A stretch of DNA of 64,000 bases from Datnioides undecimradiatus (lineage: Eukaryota; Chordata; Actinopteri; Lobotiformes; Datnioididae): NCBI GenBank assembly GCA_008933995.1, contig WARS01000011.1:11251516-11315515 (forward strand), given 5' to 3'. Position 1 is the stretch's first letter; every line of letters begins with the position of its first letter. A model generated the notes under the pieces. The model was not told the DNA's origin. It was given only the letters and a program-made list of their open reading frames with translations, and ran no database searches. The position numbers were made by a program, and so were the translations under genes. Below, one piece after another: positions 51,242 through 63,272 of the stretch.

Positions 51242-51620
51242 CTAGGGCTGGAACAAATTTTCTATTAATCTGCTGATTATTTTCTCAATTAAATAACTGA
51301 CTGACCTGTGGTGACCTAATATCAGAGAATAATGATATTTTTTTCTCTTATGATGTCAACCAACAGTGTATATTCAAAGATATTCACTTTCATGAAAACA
51401 AAAAAGCACATTTCAGAAGCTGGAATCAGTAATTCCTTGTAATTTCTGCTAAAGGAAATGATGAAACATTTAATTAATTTTCAAAAACGTAGCTGTTAAA
51501 CTTTCTGTAAAGTTGCAGATAATTATTATTTTCATGATCACTTAGTCCATTATAGCTTCCCAGAACCCAGTGTGATGTCTTCAAATGTCTTGTTTTGTTT
51601 GACCAAAGATACTTAGTTAC
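51242..51620 (+). repeat. fish interspersed repeat (composite, old)
   Basis: Starts TCTAGGGCTGGAACAAATTT and CTGATTATTTTCTCAATTAA. It contains AAAGATATTCACTTTCATG, AGAAGCTGGAATCAG, CCAGAACCCAGTGTGATG and TCTTCAAATGTCTTGTTTTG. These blocks match a well-known teleost repeat but appear in a shuffled order, with part of the middle preceding the CCCAGAACCC block. The copy is therefore rearranged or made of two partial insertions. Confidence 0.7.
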
Positions 51621-51740
51621 TGTAATTATGTTGTAAGAGATTGAAAGGCAGAAAATCCAAACGGCACAGAAGCTGGAAAAATAAAATGTGTGTTTTATAA
51701 GAGACTGCAGTCATGCTAGCAGTTGTGCAAACTGTTGATT

Positions 51741-52335
51741 TTAAGTAGATGCTACCTCAAGAATGGCAGCATACTTACAGTGACAATGCTAACATGCTCC
51801 TGTTTTTCAGGCATGAAGTTTACCATCTTAGTTTAGCTTGTTAGCCTGGGAAACATTTGCTAATTAGGGCTGTGGCCAAAAAATCCAAAACACTCTAACT
51901 AGACATCAATTGAAAATTATGAGGTTAAAAAAGGTGTGAATGGAAATTCATATGGATATATGAAAAGACAACTTTGGTGGTCAGAGAATTCAGATGCATT
52001 TTGCCACGTAATTATGTAATGGTGCATGTTATTAATATGAGTAAATGGTAAAAAACAAAGTATTTGACCATAACTCTGGAATAACACAAAGTAGCTGACA
52101 GCTAATGCTAATGGGAATGCTATTAGCAGGTATTTAGCCACAGAGTATACCTGATGAATTGGCTAGTGGAATCACTGCACCAGTATTCCTGACACCTTAA
52201 ACATACTTAAAACTAAATATCCCCGTGCTGGTGGCATCAGAGAAACAAAAAAGTGAGACTAATTCATCTTCTGTGGACCATGAATCCATCCGATAGTTGT
52301 TGAGACTTTCCATCACGGACCAAACTGACTGACTT
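51741..52335 (+). repeat. fish interspersed repeat (GGACCATGAAT/GATAGTTGTTGAGA family)
   Basis: The most diagnostic part is 52258-52335: ATTCATCTTCTGTGGACC, ATCCGATAGTTGTTGAGA and CATCACGGACCAAACTGAC. It is preceded by GCTAACATGC-type sequence near 51785, which is typical of the 5' part of the same repeat. A second copy lies at about 60360-60445. Confidence 0.6.
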
Positions 52336-52619
52336 TTCCATCCTTGAATTTACACACAGGGTATTATTTCACTGTTCACATCAGGGAGACGTGAGCACAG
52401 CTAATTAAACATGATCTACTGTCTATACTTTGCTGACACCAACGATTCTTTGCAGACACTGTGTGGTTTTATGTATCTTTTGTTTTGACGCAGCAATCTT
52501 GTGTTTGTTTGACTTGTGTTGATAATGTAAAACCACTGCAGTTTCTGAGAGTCGGCCTGCAGTAGGTGTACAGTATGGATCTACAGTATATGACACATGG
52601 TTTTGGAAACTCAATCCAC

Positions 52620-52665
52620 CTACTCCTCCTCCTCCTCGGTCCATGCTCTGCTGCTCGTTCCACAG
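52620..52665 (-). CDS. ppp1r32: possible last exon of ppp1r32 (doubtful)
   Basis: On the minus strand, the acceptor TTTTGCCACCCACAG ends at 52666. In the phase left by the exon at 53250-53354 it gives Ser-Cys-Gly-Thr-Ser-Ser-Arg-Ala-Trp-Thr, five Glu and a TAG. It was chosen only because it fits the phase and reaches a stop. The residues do not clearly match the family's C-terminus, so the real last exon may be another one or missing here. Confidence 0.25.
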
Positions 52666-53249
52666 CTGTGGGTGGCAAAACAGTTTGACACACCACAGAC
52701 ATCGATGGGAATCAGTGCCATACTCAGTCTGAGTGTAATTATTTTGCTCATTAGTTTACACTCCTCTCATTCTCTGTAGGTCAGTGACAGTGAGGCAGTC
52801 AAAGACAATGCATCATCTCCTTCACTCCCTCTTTGGCTTTCACACAACTTACTTTCCACAACTGTCTGACTGGCAGCTTTTCAACTCACACAAAAAGGAC
52901 TTCACAAAGAGATGAAAATGAGCTGTTTTTTGACAGGATCATTGTAGAACAACACAGACGGGGGAGTGATTAAGTTTTTCAGGATTTGATTCTTAAGAAA
53001 TGTAATACAGAAACAGTTCTTATTCACACATTTGCAGTTTTAATTTCTGTGCAAATTACTCTTTTACAGTCATGTCAGGATCCAGAGAGACCCTGCATTT
53101 TGTGATTGTCGTGCTGGTGCTTTCACAGGTTTGCAAAGCTTTAGCCCCTCAGAATGAACCTGTGAAATTACAAAAAGTCATGTTAGTCATACGCATGGAA
53201 AGGAAACATATGCATGATGGGATTTCATGTGTGGAGCTCGTCTGTGTAC

Positions 53250-56098
53250 CTGTCCATGTCTCGACGATTGTAGCTGTTGTCCATTTTTGTGCTGATGATT
53301 CCAGCACAAGTGTGGCCAGATTTTAACTTTTCATAACCAGCAGGATGGGAGAACCTGGAAAATAATGTTAATAATTTGATCAAACTGGTGCTAAAATAAT
53401 ATGCTGCAGTGGTGATGCAATCATAATATCCATTTAAAGTATTAAACCCACTCACATGCTCTTATAATGTGTAGTGAAGTGTGAACAATCAAAAGGTGTA
53501 TTTGGGAAAGTCTGGTTGTTTGGAGCATTTAGAAGAGACCCTGTGGGCTCCTACGAAACACAACCACAGATTATCAACAATAGTCAGCAGTATCATCAGA
53601 TAACAAGAAGAGATGATGTTATATGATAAATATAGATATACAACCTTTTTTCCAATGGTCTTCACAGTTGGTGCATCACTCTCAGGCTTTGGCGACGGCA
53701 AAAGGGAGCTCTTGATGGGCAGAGAGAGGGATGTTAAAAGGTAGTGATATCATTAAAATCCACTCCAGCTGACTGGGATTAGGGGTCAGTACTCACCGGG
53801 CAGGCTAACGGAGCAATGGCACCTCGAGTGAATCCTGTTTCTCCAGAAGAAAGGCTGCACACGCTCAGTTTTGCCTCGGTGCCCTCAACCACAGGCAAGA
53901 AATCACAATGTTAAACTGTATAGACTGTGGAAAATAATATTACATCCTTTGAAAAGCGAGGTCAGGCTGAGGGATGTTCTGTGAGTCAACCTGCATGAAT
54001 GACAGCGGTACGAAGTCACTCTTCATCACTGAGCTGTACGTTGGTTGAGATTTAACCTGAACATCAGCAAAGTGTTTCTCAGTGAAATGATGGGCCACAC
54101 ATGGGATGTAATACTATTGATATTACTGTGTGTCTTATTTATTGACTATTTATACTCACAGTGCAGCTTTTTCTCTCCTGAAACGTGTTTGGTTGAAGGT
54201 CAGCTCCCTCAGTGAAACCACTTTCCCGCTTTGGACCCACTGTCACATGGTTCAGAGAAGCTGCAAGTGCAGTAGAGTAAATGTTCCACAAAATGGTGAT
54301 TTTTATCTTTCCCATATCATCCATACCAACCCAGCAACCGGTTTGTCTTAACACTTTAAATGAAATCTTGTACTGCAATAATAATAAAGGCATTCAGTTC
54401 CCTTTCTTACATAGTCTTTAGCTGATGCAGCTAATATTTTACCTGTCGGTATGAGACGATGTGGCACAAACAATCTTTGATATTCTGTCTGAAGAGACAA
54501 GGAAACATTAATGATGACAGATATTAAGTAATGTACTTCTACCATGTCAACATCTCCCAAACGTTGTCATGTTTATGTGTTGTTTGGACCTACCTTCTCC
54601 TCCACAGTCACTGGTTTTGGATGACTCCTCAGCTGATGGAAACCACTCCCTCTGGGTTTGTTAATGATGTTTGGCAAAGACCCCAAACAATCAGACCGGA
54701 TGTGAGGCTGGTAGTCTTGTTTAGTTTGAGACATGAAGTTGTTAGATAACAGGCATCTGTTGACAAAACCAACACATGTATGTCAGAGGTAACAGACTCT
54801 CTGAAGCCTTTTAATTTAATGCTAAATCACTCCAGGAATCTTGTTTTCATCAATGCAAATGAAGAATAACCTATGCAATCAAAACTGATGTATCTTATCT
54901 TATCTGAAATATTAGGAATATAAGACTTAAAGTGGTCATCCAGATAAAAAAATGCTTCATGGTCCCCAGTGGGATCAACACATGTTGTTAGCTTTAATTT
55001 TATTTGCCCTGTTTATGAATAAAGGAATACCACCTCTGCATATCCTGATCTGCACATGTGCAGGCATTTAAACAGTGTAACTCTATGACATCCCTGCCTC
55101 CAGCCAAATACCACAGAATTGAATAAGGTTATTTCATTGCACTCTTTTGGTTTCTTTGTTGCATTTGTTGATGCTGGACATACATCACCTCTAAAATAGA
55201 CCTTTTTACAGTAAACATTTTGATTTGTAATGTTAGGGAAAGCAAAAGTGTTACTGCAAACATTACCAATGACTGTGCCATTTTTGATTATCCCAGTAAG
55301 CCATGACAATGTGACTGTGAGCCAGAATAAACAACACAATGACCCTGAAAGTGGAGCACCCACATGGAAATCAGCCATCACCAGTTTTATTATTTACCCC
55401 TGTGGTTTTCCAGCTGTGACATGTCAAAATATCTTCACCTAATTCCCTGAACTCTAAAACCCGGACACACATGTATAACGTAATGACATAATCTCATTAG
55501 ACCTCCTGTCAAGACCATCAGGGTGGCTGTGGCTGATGGACAACACATGTTTTAGTGATTTGAATGTGCAGTTTCATAATACCCAGCATAGCTCCACCCA
55601 CCTCCCACCTGACAGTGGAGGTCTAATCATACCATTAGGTAATAGACCACACCTGTGCAGGGATGTGAAACCACACAGAAATCCATTAACCTATAGAACC
55701 TGAGCCCTCACCTGCTCTGACACTTACCCAAACTGAGGGTTGTCAACGTGGTCCAGAGTGGGCCTGTAATATATGGCTGGTCTCTGGTTTGCTGTGAAGC
55801 CACTCCCGCTGGGATGTCTGAGGTGAGAAGAGAAGTTCACCCTGCCTGTGTCTAAAACAGTTGAAGAAATATTCACCGTCACAGTCTGAAACACCACAAT
55901 GACTTAAGCGTGTGATCAGATTGTTTGTCCTCTGATGGTGAAATAAATGAAATAATGAAATAAAATGAAATGAAAGTTCCTCCCACATTGTGCACTCTCA
56001 CCATAAGTCCTGTAAGAAGTGTTGTATAAGAGTATGTTGCTGGTCAGTTGTCCCCTGCTGCCTGTTGCTCCAACAGTCATCCTCTCCTGCTCAGCCAT
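53250..56098 (-). CDS. ppp1r32: protein phosphatase 1 regulatory subunit 32 / stabilizer of axonemal microtubules 4 (ppp1r32, saxo4)
   Basis: Ten minus-strand exons join in frame for 950 bases: 56002-56098, 55728-55851, 54594-54756, 54443-54488, 54160-54260, 53991-54056, 53797-53883, 53645-53710, 53456-53550 and 53250-53354. The start is MAEQERMTVG at 56098. Family features are the N-terminal LYNTSYRTYG, then SGSGFTANQRPAIYY and LDHVDNPQFG. Further on come repeated Gly-phenylalanine-Thr or Gly-Phe-His modules (PRGSGFH, RESGFTEG, GETGFTRG), MKSDFVP, and TIGKK followed by EPTGSLLNAPNNQTFPNTPF. These line up with human PPP1R32 (425 residues), a protein of motile cilia linked to axonemal microtubules and reported to bind protein phosphatase 1. 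The frame continues past the tenth exon; the last exon is unsure. Two splice sites are weak: the donor GTTGTA after 53645 and the acceptor before 53883. Its closeness to lrrc10b is the arrangement seen in human. Confidence 0.85.
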
Positions 56099-59000
56099 CT
56101 GTGACTGGTGTAATGGAAACCTTCAGTGACAACAGTGATGGATTGCAAAAATCCTCTGGGCATGTGTGGAGTGTTGTAACCACAAATAAACGCAGCAAAC
56201 AAGGTGTAACTCCTTTGTTTCTTAGGTTTGACAGTATCCAACCGAGCTTTCTGCAAAAGTCATTACAAAGTCTGTAATAAGGCAATGAAAGTGCTGCTTT
56301 TATCAAATGCTGTTTGAGTGGGGGGAATTGTACTGAGTAAAAGCAGCTCTGCAGTTGAAATACAGATATTTTGATTTATACCAGATATAAATTACTCCAG
56401 AAAAAGAGGCCACAGCAGTGGAAAAAGCTTCACTTACTCCTCAGACGTACCTGCAACTCCAGGTTGTTTGCTCACCTCTCTGTCTTGTGGTGACTTTGTA
56501 GGTAAACAGGTCTCTGTTGCTAGGAGATTCAGCACAAGGACACAAACATTACAGCTGCAGAGTGACTCCAGAGTGAAAGGTTGGCTGTTTATAGTTAAGA
56601 TCAGATAATGTCCTACGTTTTATATCTGAAACAATTGTCTCACAGTGTTTGATTATTATGAAATAAGAGCACACCAGTGGCATTTTTTTGTGTTGCAATA
56701 GGAAATGTTCTAAGATGTTTATTGATGGAAGTTGTAGTATCTTACTTATGTAATGTTAATTAATATACAGTATCCTAATTTTATGTTATTATAATTAAGT
56801 GATATTATGTTGTAATTCATGACATTTATGACCTGTTCAGTCAGCCAATTATGGATGCCTCGTGAGTTAAAGTTGTTGATAAATACATCACTAAATTTCT
56901 AAATGATGTGTGCTAAATTTTGTCATAGTTTATGCTAATGAATGTTGAATAGGAGGGATTCAAGTAAAGTGTTATCATTATGGTGCATATTGCATTTATT
57001 ATAATATATACAGTACACACACTATTTTCATCGGTTGTACTACCACTGTATGTCTGATTTGCCCCTGCTGGTTATTTCTGCACAGGTATTGCATTATGGA
57101 GAGATCTTTGGGATCTTTGAGATCATATTTGTGATTCTGGGGTATTTAAATTAAACTATCTTGACTTGAGACTTGTAACATGTGACTTCCCTCACCGGGA
57201 GATAATCAAGTCTTACATCAAAATTATACTGCACAGCTCTTGACAGACGACACCAGTTTCTCCATATCTCCACTGGATGGCAGTGTGATGCCACAGTGGC
57301 TCTGCCTTCAGTCTAGCCTGGAAAAAGATATAGTGTTATGTAAAAAATGATGGATGGCTTGAAATTTGCATGACATCTTGATAAAAATGTCCATCCCAGA
57401 CAGGGAGTTATCATCCACCGCTGTTAGCTGAAGTAAATGTCCGTACATCATCTATACATCTGTACACCTCAATCTGCATGAGCATCTTGGTTTAATGTGG
57501 AGGATATTCACCTTCTGGTGTATTTAAGACATCAGGAAAAACAGTCTGAGCTGGACACAGACATGGTTGCATATTCACACTAATTAACACACAACAGGAG
57601 GATTTTTCTGCAAAAGGAGTGGAACAGTGTGATTTCCATCCAGCGGATCTTACACAACCTCTGCCTTATACCAGAGATCCCACATGCTCCTCAAACACAC
57701 AGTATGAACCCTCCAAACGCAGTGTGATTTTCTTCACTGTTTCAGTATTAGGTAGGTCTCTAAAATGCAGTACAACCTCTAACTGGGTTTCTCCTTTTTC
57801 CATGACAACCTTCTCACCCTTTGCATCACCAACAGTCACCATTTCCTTTAATTTTCACTTTCCATTCCTTCACTTTTCATCTCATTTCCTTGGACTCACA
57901 CTGCATCTTCACCTCTGTCACATCACTTCTTGCTCCCTTTCTTCCCTCCATCTGTCCAACGCTGGCGGTCGGCAGAGCCTGTCTTTACCAAGCTGTTGCT
58001 TGTGTGCCGTTTCCACAGTCTTTCTTGCTTGACATGCTGTCGTGCCAAGTCTGGAACTGTTCATTATCTTCTCAAAAAGAAAAAAAAAATACTGGGGAAA
58101 CGCCTGCATCATTGAAACTGACAGTCTCATTTCCTGCTTCTTTTCTCTTAAAGACAATGTGCACATTATTGGCATTTCTAATTATAAATTCTCAGGGATC
58201 CATGCAGCAGGAATAGACCACGCGTCTATTTTCATTCCAGCCAAAGATTACACCAGATGATTTCACTTATTAGGGCAACTTCAGCTAGAGAGTCAGAGAG
58301 AAGGAACTGATCAGTGTGAGCACCTGCTGTACTTTGGTTGAAATGAAAATCTGCAGACTCTCCATGTGATTATTCATCTCTGCAATACAGCAATCTGATT
58401 AATTCACACATATGACATGGTGCAGTCAGGCTCAGTAACAATCCACGTTCTTCAAATTCACAATAATACTGGAGGGAAAAAGGGAAGCAAATGCTGCACA
58501 TTCTGCAACAGTTTGCACGTGAGATAACACTTAGAATACAGAGGGAGCTTAAAAGATGAAAAACGGTGGGTGCAGTGGTTCTAAAAATAGATGGAGGTGA
58601 TGCAAGCAAGGGTCTCCCGTCGAGATGATGCGCTTGGCTTGCCTGCAGCCGTCTGTTGTAGTTCAGGGAGGGACGAAACCTCGGCCCCTGCCTGCAGGAG
58701 CTCTGCTGGCTCAGAGCTTGTCTGTGTTTCCTGCCCATCTCTGCTCCTGATACTCTGCTGCTCAGGGTTTCTCTTTCGGTTCAATACTATGACTCTATGT
58801 CTGCCATAGAATAGCATGGAATTAATATTTCTGAGACATAAAGAGACAGCTCAGGCGCTAAGACCCCTCTTTGTGTGTCAGGTCTCAGAGGTGCTCTCTC
58901 TGCTTCACCGCCTCACTGTTCTGGGTTTTATCTCCTTCCTGCTTCCTTTTTGACTTCTGTACTTAATGGGCAAATCTGGCACGGATGGTTTGGAGTAAAT

Positions 59001-59790
59001 TGCATTGTCATCTTTTTTCCATTTCAAGTCAGCTTTGGTGCTAAGGAGGCTGATGGTGATGCGCAAAGGTGGATTCAGGCATAAAGTACGACGTTTGAAG
59101 TGAAACACGTGCATTTCCTGATGCATGCGAGACAGGCTCTCCTGTAACATGATGCGAAACTGATTAAAGAAAAACAATCCATCTCACTATCCTGTTGATG
59201 TTGCAAGAAATGCCTTGTTTGAATGTTTATACAATTACTGTACCGGTCTGATGGATTGAACCTGAAACACACAGCTGTTGAACCGAAGTGCAAGATGTCA
59301 GAAATGAACTGAGCTGTATGAACAATGCAGGAGCTAATTAATGAGACAATCTGTCATCCTCCTTGAAAATGAGATGAAAGATTTCTTCAGAGTGTAGCAT
59401 GTAGCTGTGCGATTCATTTACCTTCATGCTGACTAATGTGTTGCTCAGAGCAGAGCTACACTATACATTTTTAATTGCTCTCAAAGGCAAACAAAAAAAA
59501 AACAACCTGTGCAAATTGCCACATCTATCAGCAAATGGTGGAACATGTTAAATTGGAATTGTGTCATTACTGTTTCTAATTATTTATACTGCCATTTAAT
59601 TACACCGTGTGTGTGGGCGTGCATCCAAGATACGTCATGAGACTCCAAGTTCGGGGACAACCTTGTTTACATTGTTTGCGGGGCTGTTTTTCACATTTTT
59701 AACAGCATTGTTTTAGAAAAAAATCACATTGATTCATATTTTGTGGATTCCTCCCACTTTTATCTTACAGCACTTGCACACAGGAAAGAG
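56099..59790. other. region upstream of ppp1r32, no gene recognised
   Basis: The first few hundred bases should hold the ppp1r32 promoter and 5' untranslated sequence. At 56472-56530 on the minus strand, a segment reading through CCTACAAAGTCACCACAAGACAG into GTGAGC has the look of an upstream exon with a donor, but it cannot be confirmed. The remaining 3 kb has only short open frames without recognisable protein features. Confidence 0.4.
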
Positions 59791-59799
59791 GTGCAATCA

Positions 59800-59910
59800 A
59801 CTCACCTGCACAGACTCTTGATCTCAACCACATCAAGCATCTTTGGGATCAACTGGAACTTGACCTTGCCACCAACATCAATGCACAACTTCTGTTGCTG
59901 TGAGTGGGAT
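59800..59910 (+). mobile_element. Tc1/mariner transposase remnant
   Basis: The plus frame reads Asp-Leu-Asn-His-Ile-Lys-His-Leu-Trp-Asp-Gln-Leu-Glu, a degenerate form of the DLNPIEHLWDELE block found near the last catalytic acidic residue of Tc1-like transposases. Only about 100 bases are recognisable. No inverted terminal repeats were found nearby, so this is an old fragment. Confidence 0.6.
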
Positions 59911-60359
59911 CCAGCTCCCAGGTACAATAATAATGTGATCAAGTCTATTCACATTTCATGTTTCAGCCCTCTTTCTGTTGAGCCTTATTCAGATTTGTCT
60001 GTCAATCAAAACAAAAAGTCTTGCAGACATTAAGTACTGACGATTGCTAAATCACTCATTATAGAGATCTCAACTGTTTTTTTTACATTGAAGGGTTGCT
60101 TTTTCTTTGAATAGCATGAACAAACATGACCTTAAGGATTAGTTGTTGTTGAGATGTATCTGGGTATATTTAAAATTTGAGCAAAACTGGACTTTCATGT
60201 TTTGCTGACCAGTTGATGATGCTTTAGACAATGACGATGATGCTGATGAAGACATATGATATACTTACCGTGGTCACCACCTCAGCATGTCAACATCTGC
60301 TCAGCTTTGATATTAAGATATTTTACTCTAAACTAAAATCATCTCCTTCATGGTTGTGC

Positions 60360-60445
60360 TTGAGGGATAGTCAAGGGATCACCAAGATAAAGAAGATTCA
60401 TCCTCTGGGGATCATTAATGGCTGCTCAAAATTTGAAGGCAAAAG
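60360..60445 (+). repeat. fish interspersed repeat, second copy
   Basis: AGTCAAGGGATCACCAAGA, AGATTCATCCTCTGGGGATC and CTCAAAATTTGAAGG follow the consensus of the repeat ending at 52335, in the same orientation, but preserve its 5' half. Confidence 0.6.
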
Positions 60446-60588
60446 ATATTTCAGGCTGGATCAAGAGCCAACCACTAACAGGAGTGAACACGACTTTTCA
60501 ACTCATTTTATCAACTAGTAATTTGAATCATAACGCACAAAAAGAAAGACCACTGAACATCTGGACACAGGTGTAGTAAAAATGATTC

Positions 60589-60594
60589 TTTAAT
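60589..60594 (-). other. candidate minus-strand polyadenylation signal
   Basis: TTTAAT on the plus strand is ATTAAA on the minus strand. Together with the different composition to its right, it suggests that a minus-strand transcript ends here. Confidence 0.3.
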
Positions 60595-61915
60595 ATGGAA
60601 CAAAATCAGAGCTCAGCTCCATGACTCCATCCACCCAACACACTCTGTAACACTGATGGGTGGAGGAAAACGAGAAAATCAACCAGTAAGATCACAGTCC
60701 GCTCGGCCAAAAAACAGGAGAGGCTAAAAAAACATGGAACGCAAAACCAAAGTGCTACTGGGTTTGACCCCGAGACGCCCTCTTTCCCTTACCTCCTGAC
60801 CCAGGATGTGACCACAGGGACGGGCCTCTCTGCGGGCTCCTAGGGCTCTCCCACCTCCTCACCAACCTCACCCCTCGCAGAGGTCAATGGCTCCTCCAAC
60901 CAGCCGGGGACCTGCTGATCTGTGGAGCTTGGTGAGGCTGGCGTGGGGGCCAGGGCTGGAGGAGCAGAGAGGCCTGTGTGATGGTCTTTATGCTGAGTGC
61001 GCAGTCAGCTCTCAGAGGGACATGAACACAGACGAGATGTCTTGGTTATTGTCATGGCTCCAGTGGAAATCTAGTCTGTGGTTCAGTCCTGCTGTTTTTA
61101 CCTCCAGCACATATGAAGTCTAATTATCTTTAAAATGTCACTCGTTTGAGATTCAGATGGAATGTTTGAAGTTTTTGAGGAAATGTGACGAGACAGGAGG
61201 GAGAGGACGTCTGCGGAGGTCGCCCAGTAAGAACCCGTTACTATCCTAATACAGGGACATCAACTGAAGTACTACACAGATATGTACAGAGCAACCAAGC
61301 AACACATCAAAATACTGAGTAATAAATCTAGTGTGGGAAAGGGAAGGTAATAATAGTCCACTACAAATGCACATATCCCACAAGTTTTTTTTGTGTGTAG
61401 TTGGTCCAGTCATTAAGGCTTTTCTCTCGCTCTTGCTACAAGCGGGGCGGCAGTTAAGCCGCCACAACATAGATTTAAGTCACAGATCTGTGCTTGACAT
61501 CTTGATATGGCTGCTTTGTGTTTCTGCACGCTGAGCTAGCAGCTGCCCTTCTCCTTGAACAACACAAAAGTAGAACACGGTGAAGTGAAAAGAAAGAAAA
61601 CATGAAGGTTTGACCAGGGATGAGGTGCGTGGATCTACTTTTTTTCTCTTGTGCTAAATCATTCTCTGGTCCACAGAGCTTTGCAGGGAAAAACAAGGTG
61701 CTCTACGGTAAAATGGAGGGTGACGGATGAGAGCCGCTAATGGACAAAGAATCACAGACAGATGAGGAAGCATGGATTACTGGAAAATTAGACTCTGGTG
61801 GTGTATGCATTACCAGCTGAATGGGACAGTAAATGAACAATCGGGCGGAGGAAGTGGAAATCTATACTTGGTGGAGGATTAAAATGAAGCGTTGTAATGA
61901 AGAACCGGAGTGGAC

Positions 61916-61964
61916 AGAGAGAGAGAGAGACACAGAGAGAGAGAGAGAGACAGAGAGAGAGAGG
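61916..61964. repeat. (GA)n microsatellite, imperfect
   Basis: GA units interrupted twice by CACA or CA. Confidence 0.9.
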
Positions 61965-62112
61965 GCATCTGCCAGCTTCAGCAAACACAGTCATCCTGCA
62001 CCTTAACACACACTGCGTCACATGACAAACTACATCAGAGAGAGAGAGGAGGGTGGGGTGGAGGCTAGAAGAGGGAGGCACTGCACAGAGAGCACTAGCA
62101 CTACCATAGACA

Positions 62113-62166
62113 GACACACACCTAAAACACACACACGCACACACACTCACACACATACATACACAC
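62113..62166. repeat. (CA)n microsatellite, imperfect
   Basis: CA units interrupted by CCTAAAA, CG, CT and AT. Confidence 0.85.
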
Positions 62167-63237
62167 TACAGCACAGGGTCCCAGTCTGCGTTCCACTGCA
62201 CTCTCCTGGCTGCCAGAACCTCGCTGTGTCTTGTCAAGAAAAATAAAAGAAGAAAAATAAACAACAAACAAACCAATTAACAAACGAACGGACGGAAAGA
62301 AGAACAACACACAACTTTTTTGGATCCCACTGGCAATAATAAAAAAATAAACCAGAAACGAAACCTAGATTATAAAAAAGCCAGTGGCACCAGGTTTTAC
62401 AGAAAGCATTTTCTCAATGACTGGCTTTTGAACAGCTCTACGCTTTTTCTTTTAGTCTACCAAGTATATACTATTAACCTTACCAGGCAGCTAAAATCTA
62501 TACAGTACTGTCATTTTTCATATATTTATAGATATTTATACACTATACAAAGTTGGCAAAAATACATAAATAAGTACATTAAATTAGATTGTACACATCA
62601 CAATTGTGTGTTTTAAGTTAGAGCACTCTTTGTTGAAGAGGTGGGCCATGGCAAGTTCAGAAAGGAGGTGAAGAAACAGGAGTGTTACCCTTGACATCCC
62701 TTAAAGCCATCAGACTTGATTTCAGCGTATGGCGTCAGTTGAGTGTATTGCTTATTACCTACCTGATCAAAAATGTCCACATTATGGCAGGAGTTAGAGG
62801 CTGCTCTAACCGAATCACAAAGTCTATTTACAACCAGCGAGGACAGAAAAATACATGTAATTCTGAAGGATCTGGATTCGGGGGAAAAGGTCTGAATTTA
62901 TTTTCAGTGCATCGATAAACAACAGATTGGGTGTACATGTCTGTGTTTTTTCCAACTCTCCCTGGGACTCCCTCTAAAGGATGGTATTACAAATGACAGC
63001 AGGAATGTATCCACTGTCCTTCCTGCCGACGGCTGCTGGGAGTATCTGCTGTTACCATATCATGTCTGTGGTGGAGTCTGTCCTAAAAGTAATACGAAAC
63101 TGATAAGCTCCATCCCTGCACTGTACATACAGGCCCTGCCAGATACATAAGGCCAAGGCATATTGAAAACAGGGAAGTGGGGGCGTATTGACACCTGCAG
63201 AGAAAATCACGAAAATCACTGGACTACAGCCCTGTGC

Positions 63238-63240
<3 letters not shown>

Positions 63241-63271
<31 letters not shown>
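63241..63271. repeat. 31-base poly-T tract
   Basis: Thirty-one uninterrupted T residues (poly-A on the minus strand). It may be the tail of a retroposed sequence or a simple homopolymer; no flanking target duplication was seen. Confidence 0.9.

Positions 63272-63272
<1 letters not shown>

Larger units (their letters stand above)
50161..52600. other. intergenic region between convergent lrrc10b and ppp1r32
   Basis: No coding exon recognised. GT-rich sequence occurs near 50250-50310, and two fish repeats lie at 51242-51620 and about 51741-52335. The rest is unremarkable AT-rich sequence. Confidence 0.5.

Noticed and set aside
60840-61000. Minus-strand frame ending Gly-Glu-Pro and a stop, considered as the last exon of a synaptotagmin gene
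   Set aside because: It lacks the conserved C2B sequence and C-terminal residues of synaptotagmin-7 and has no convincing acceptor.
62022-62246. Open frame rich in Thr-His repeats
   Set aside because: Encoded by the CA microsatellite.
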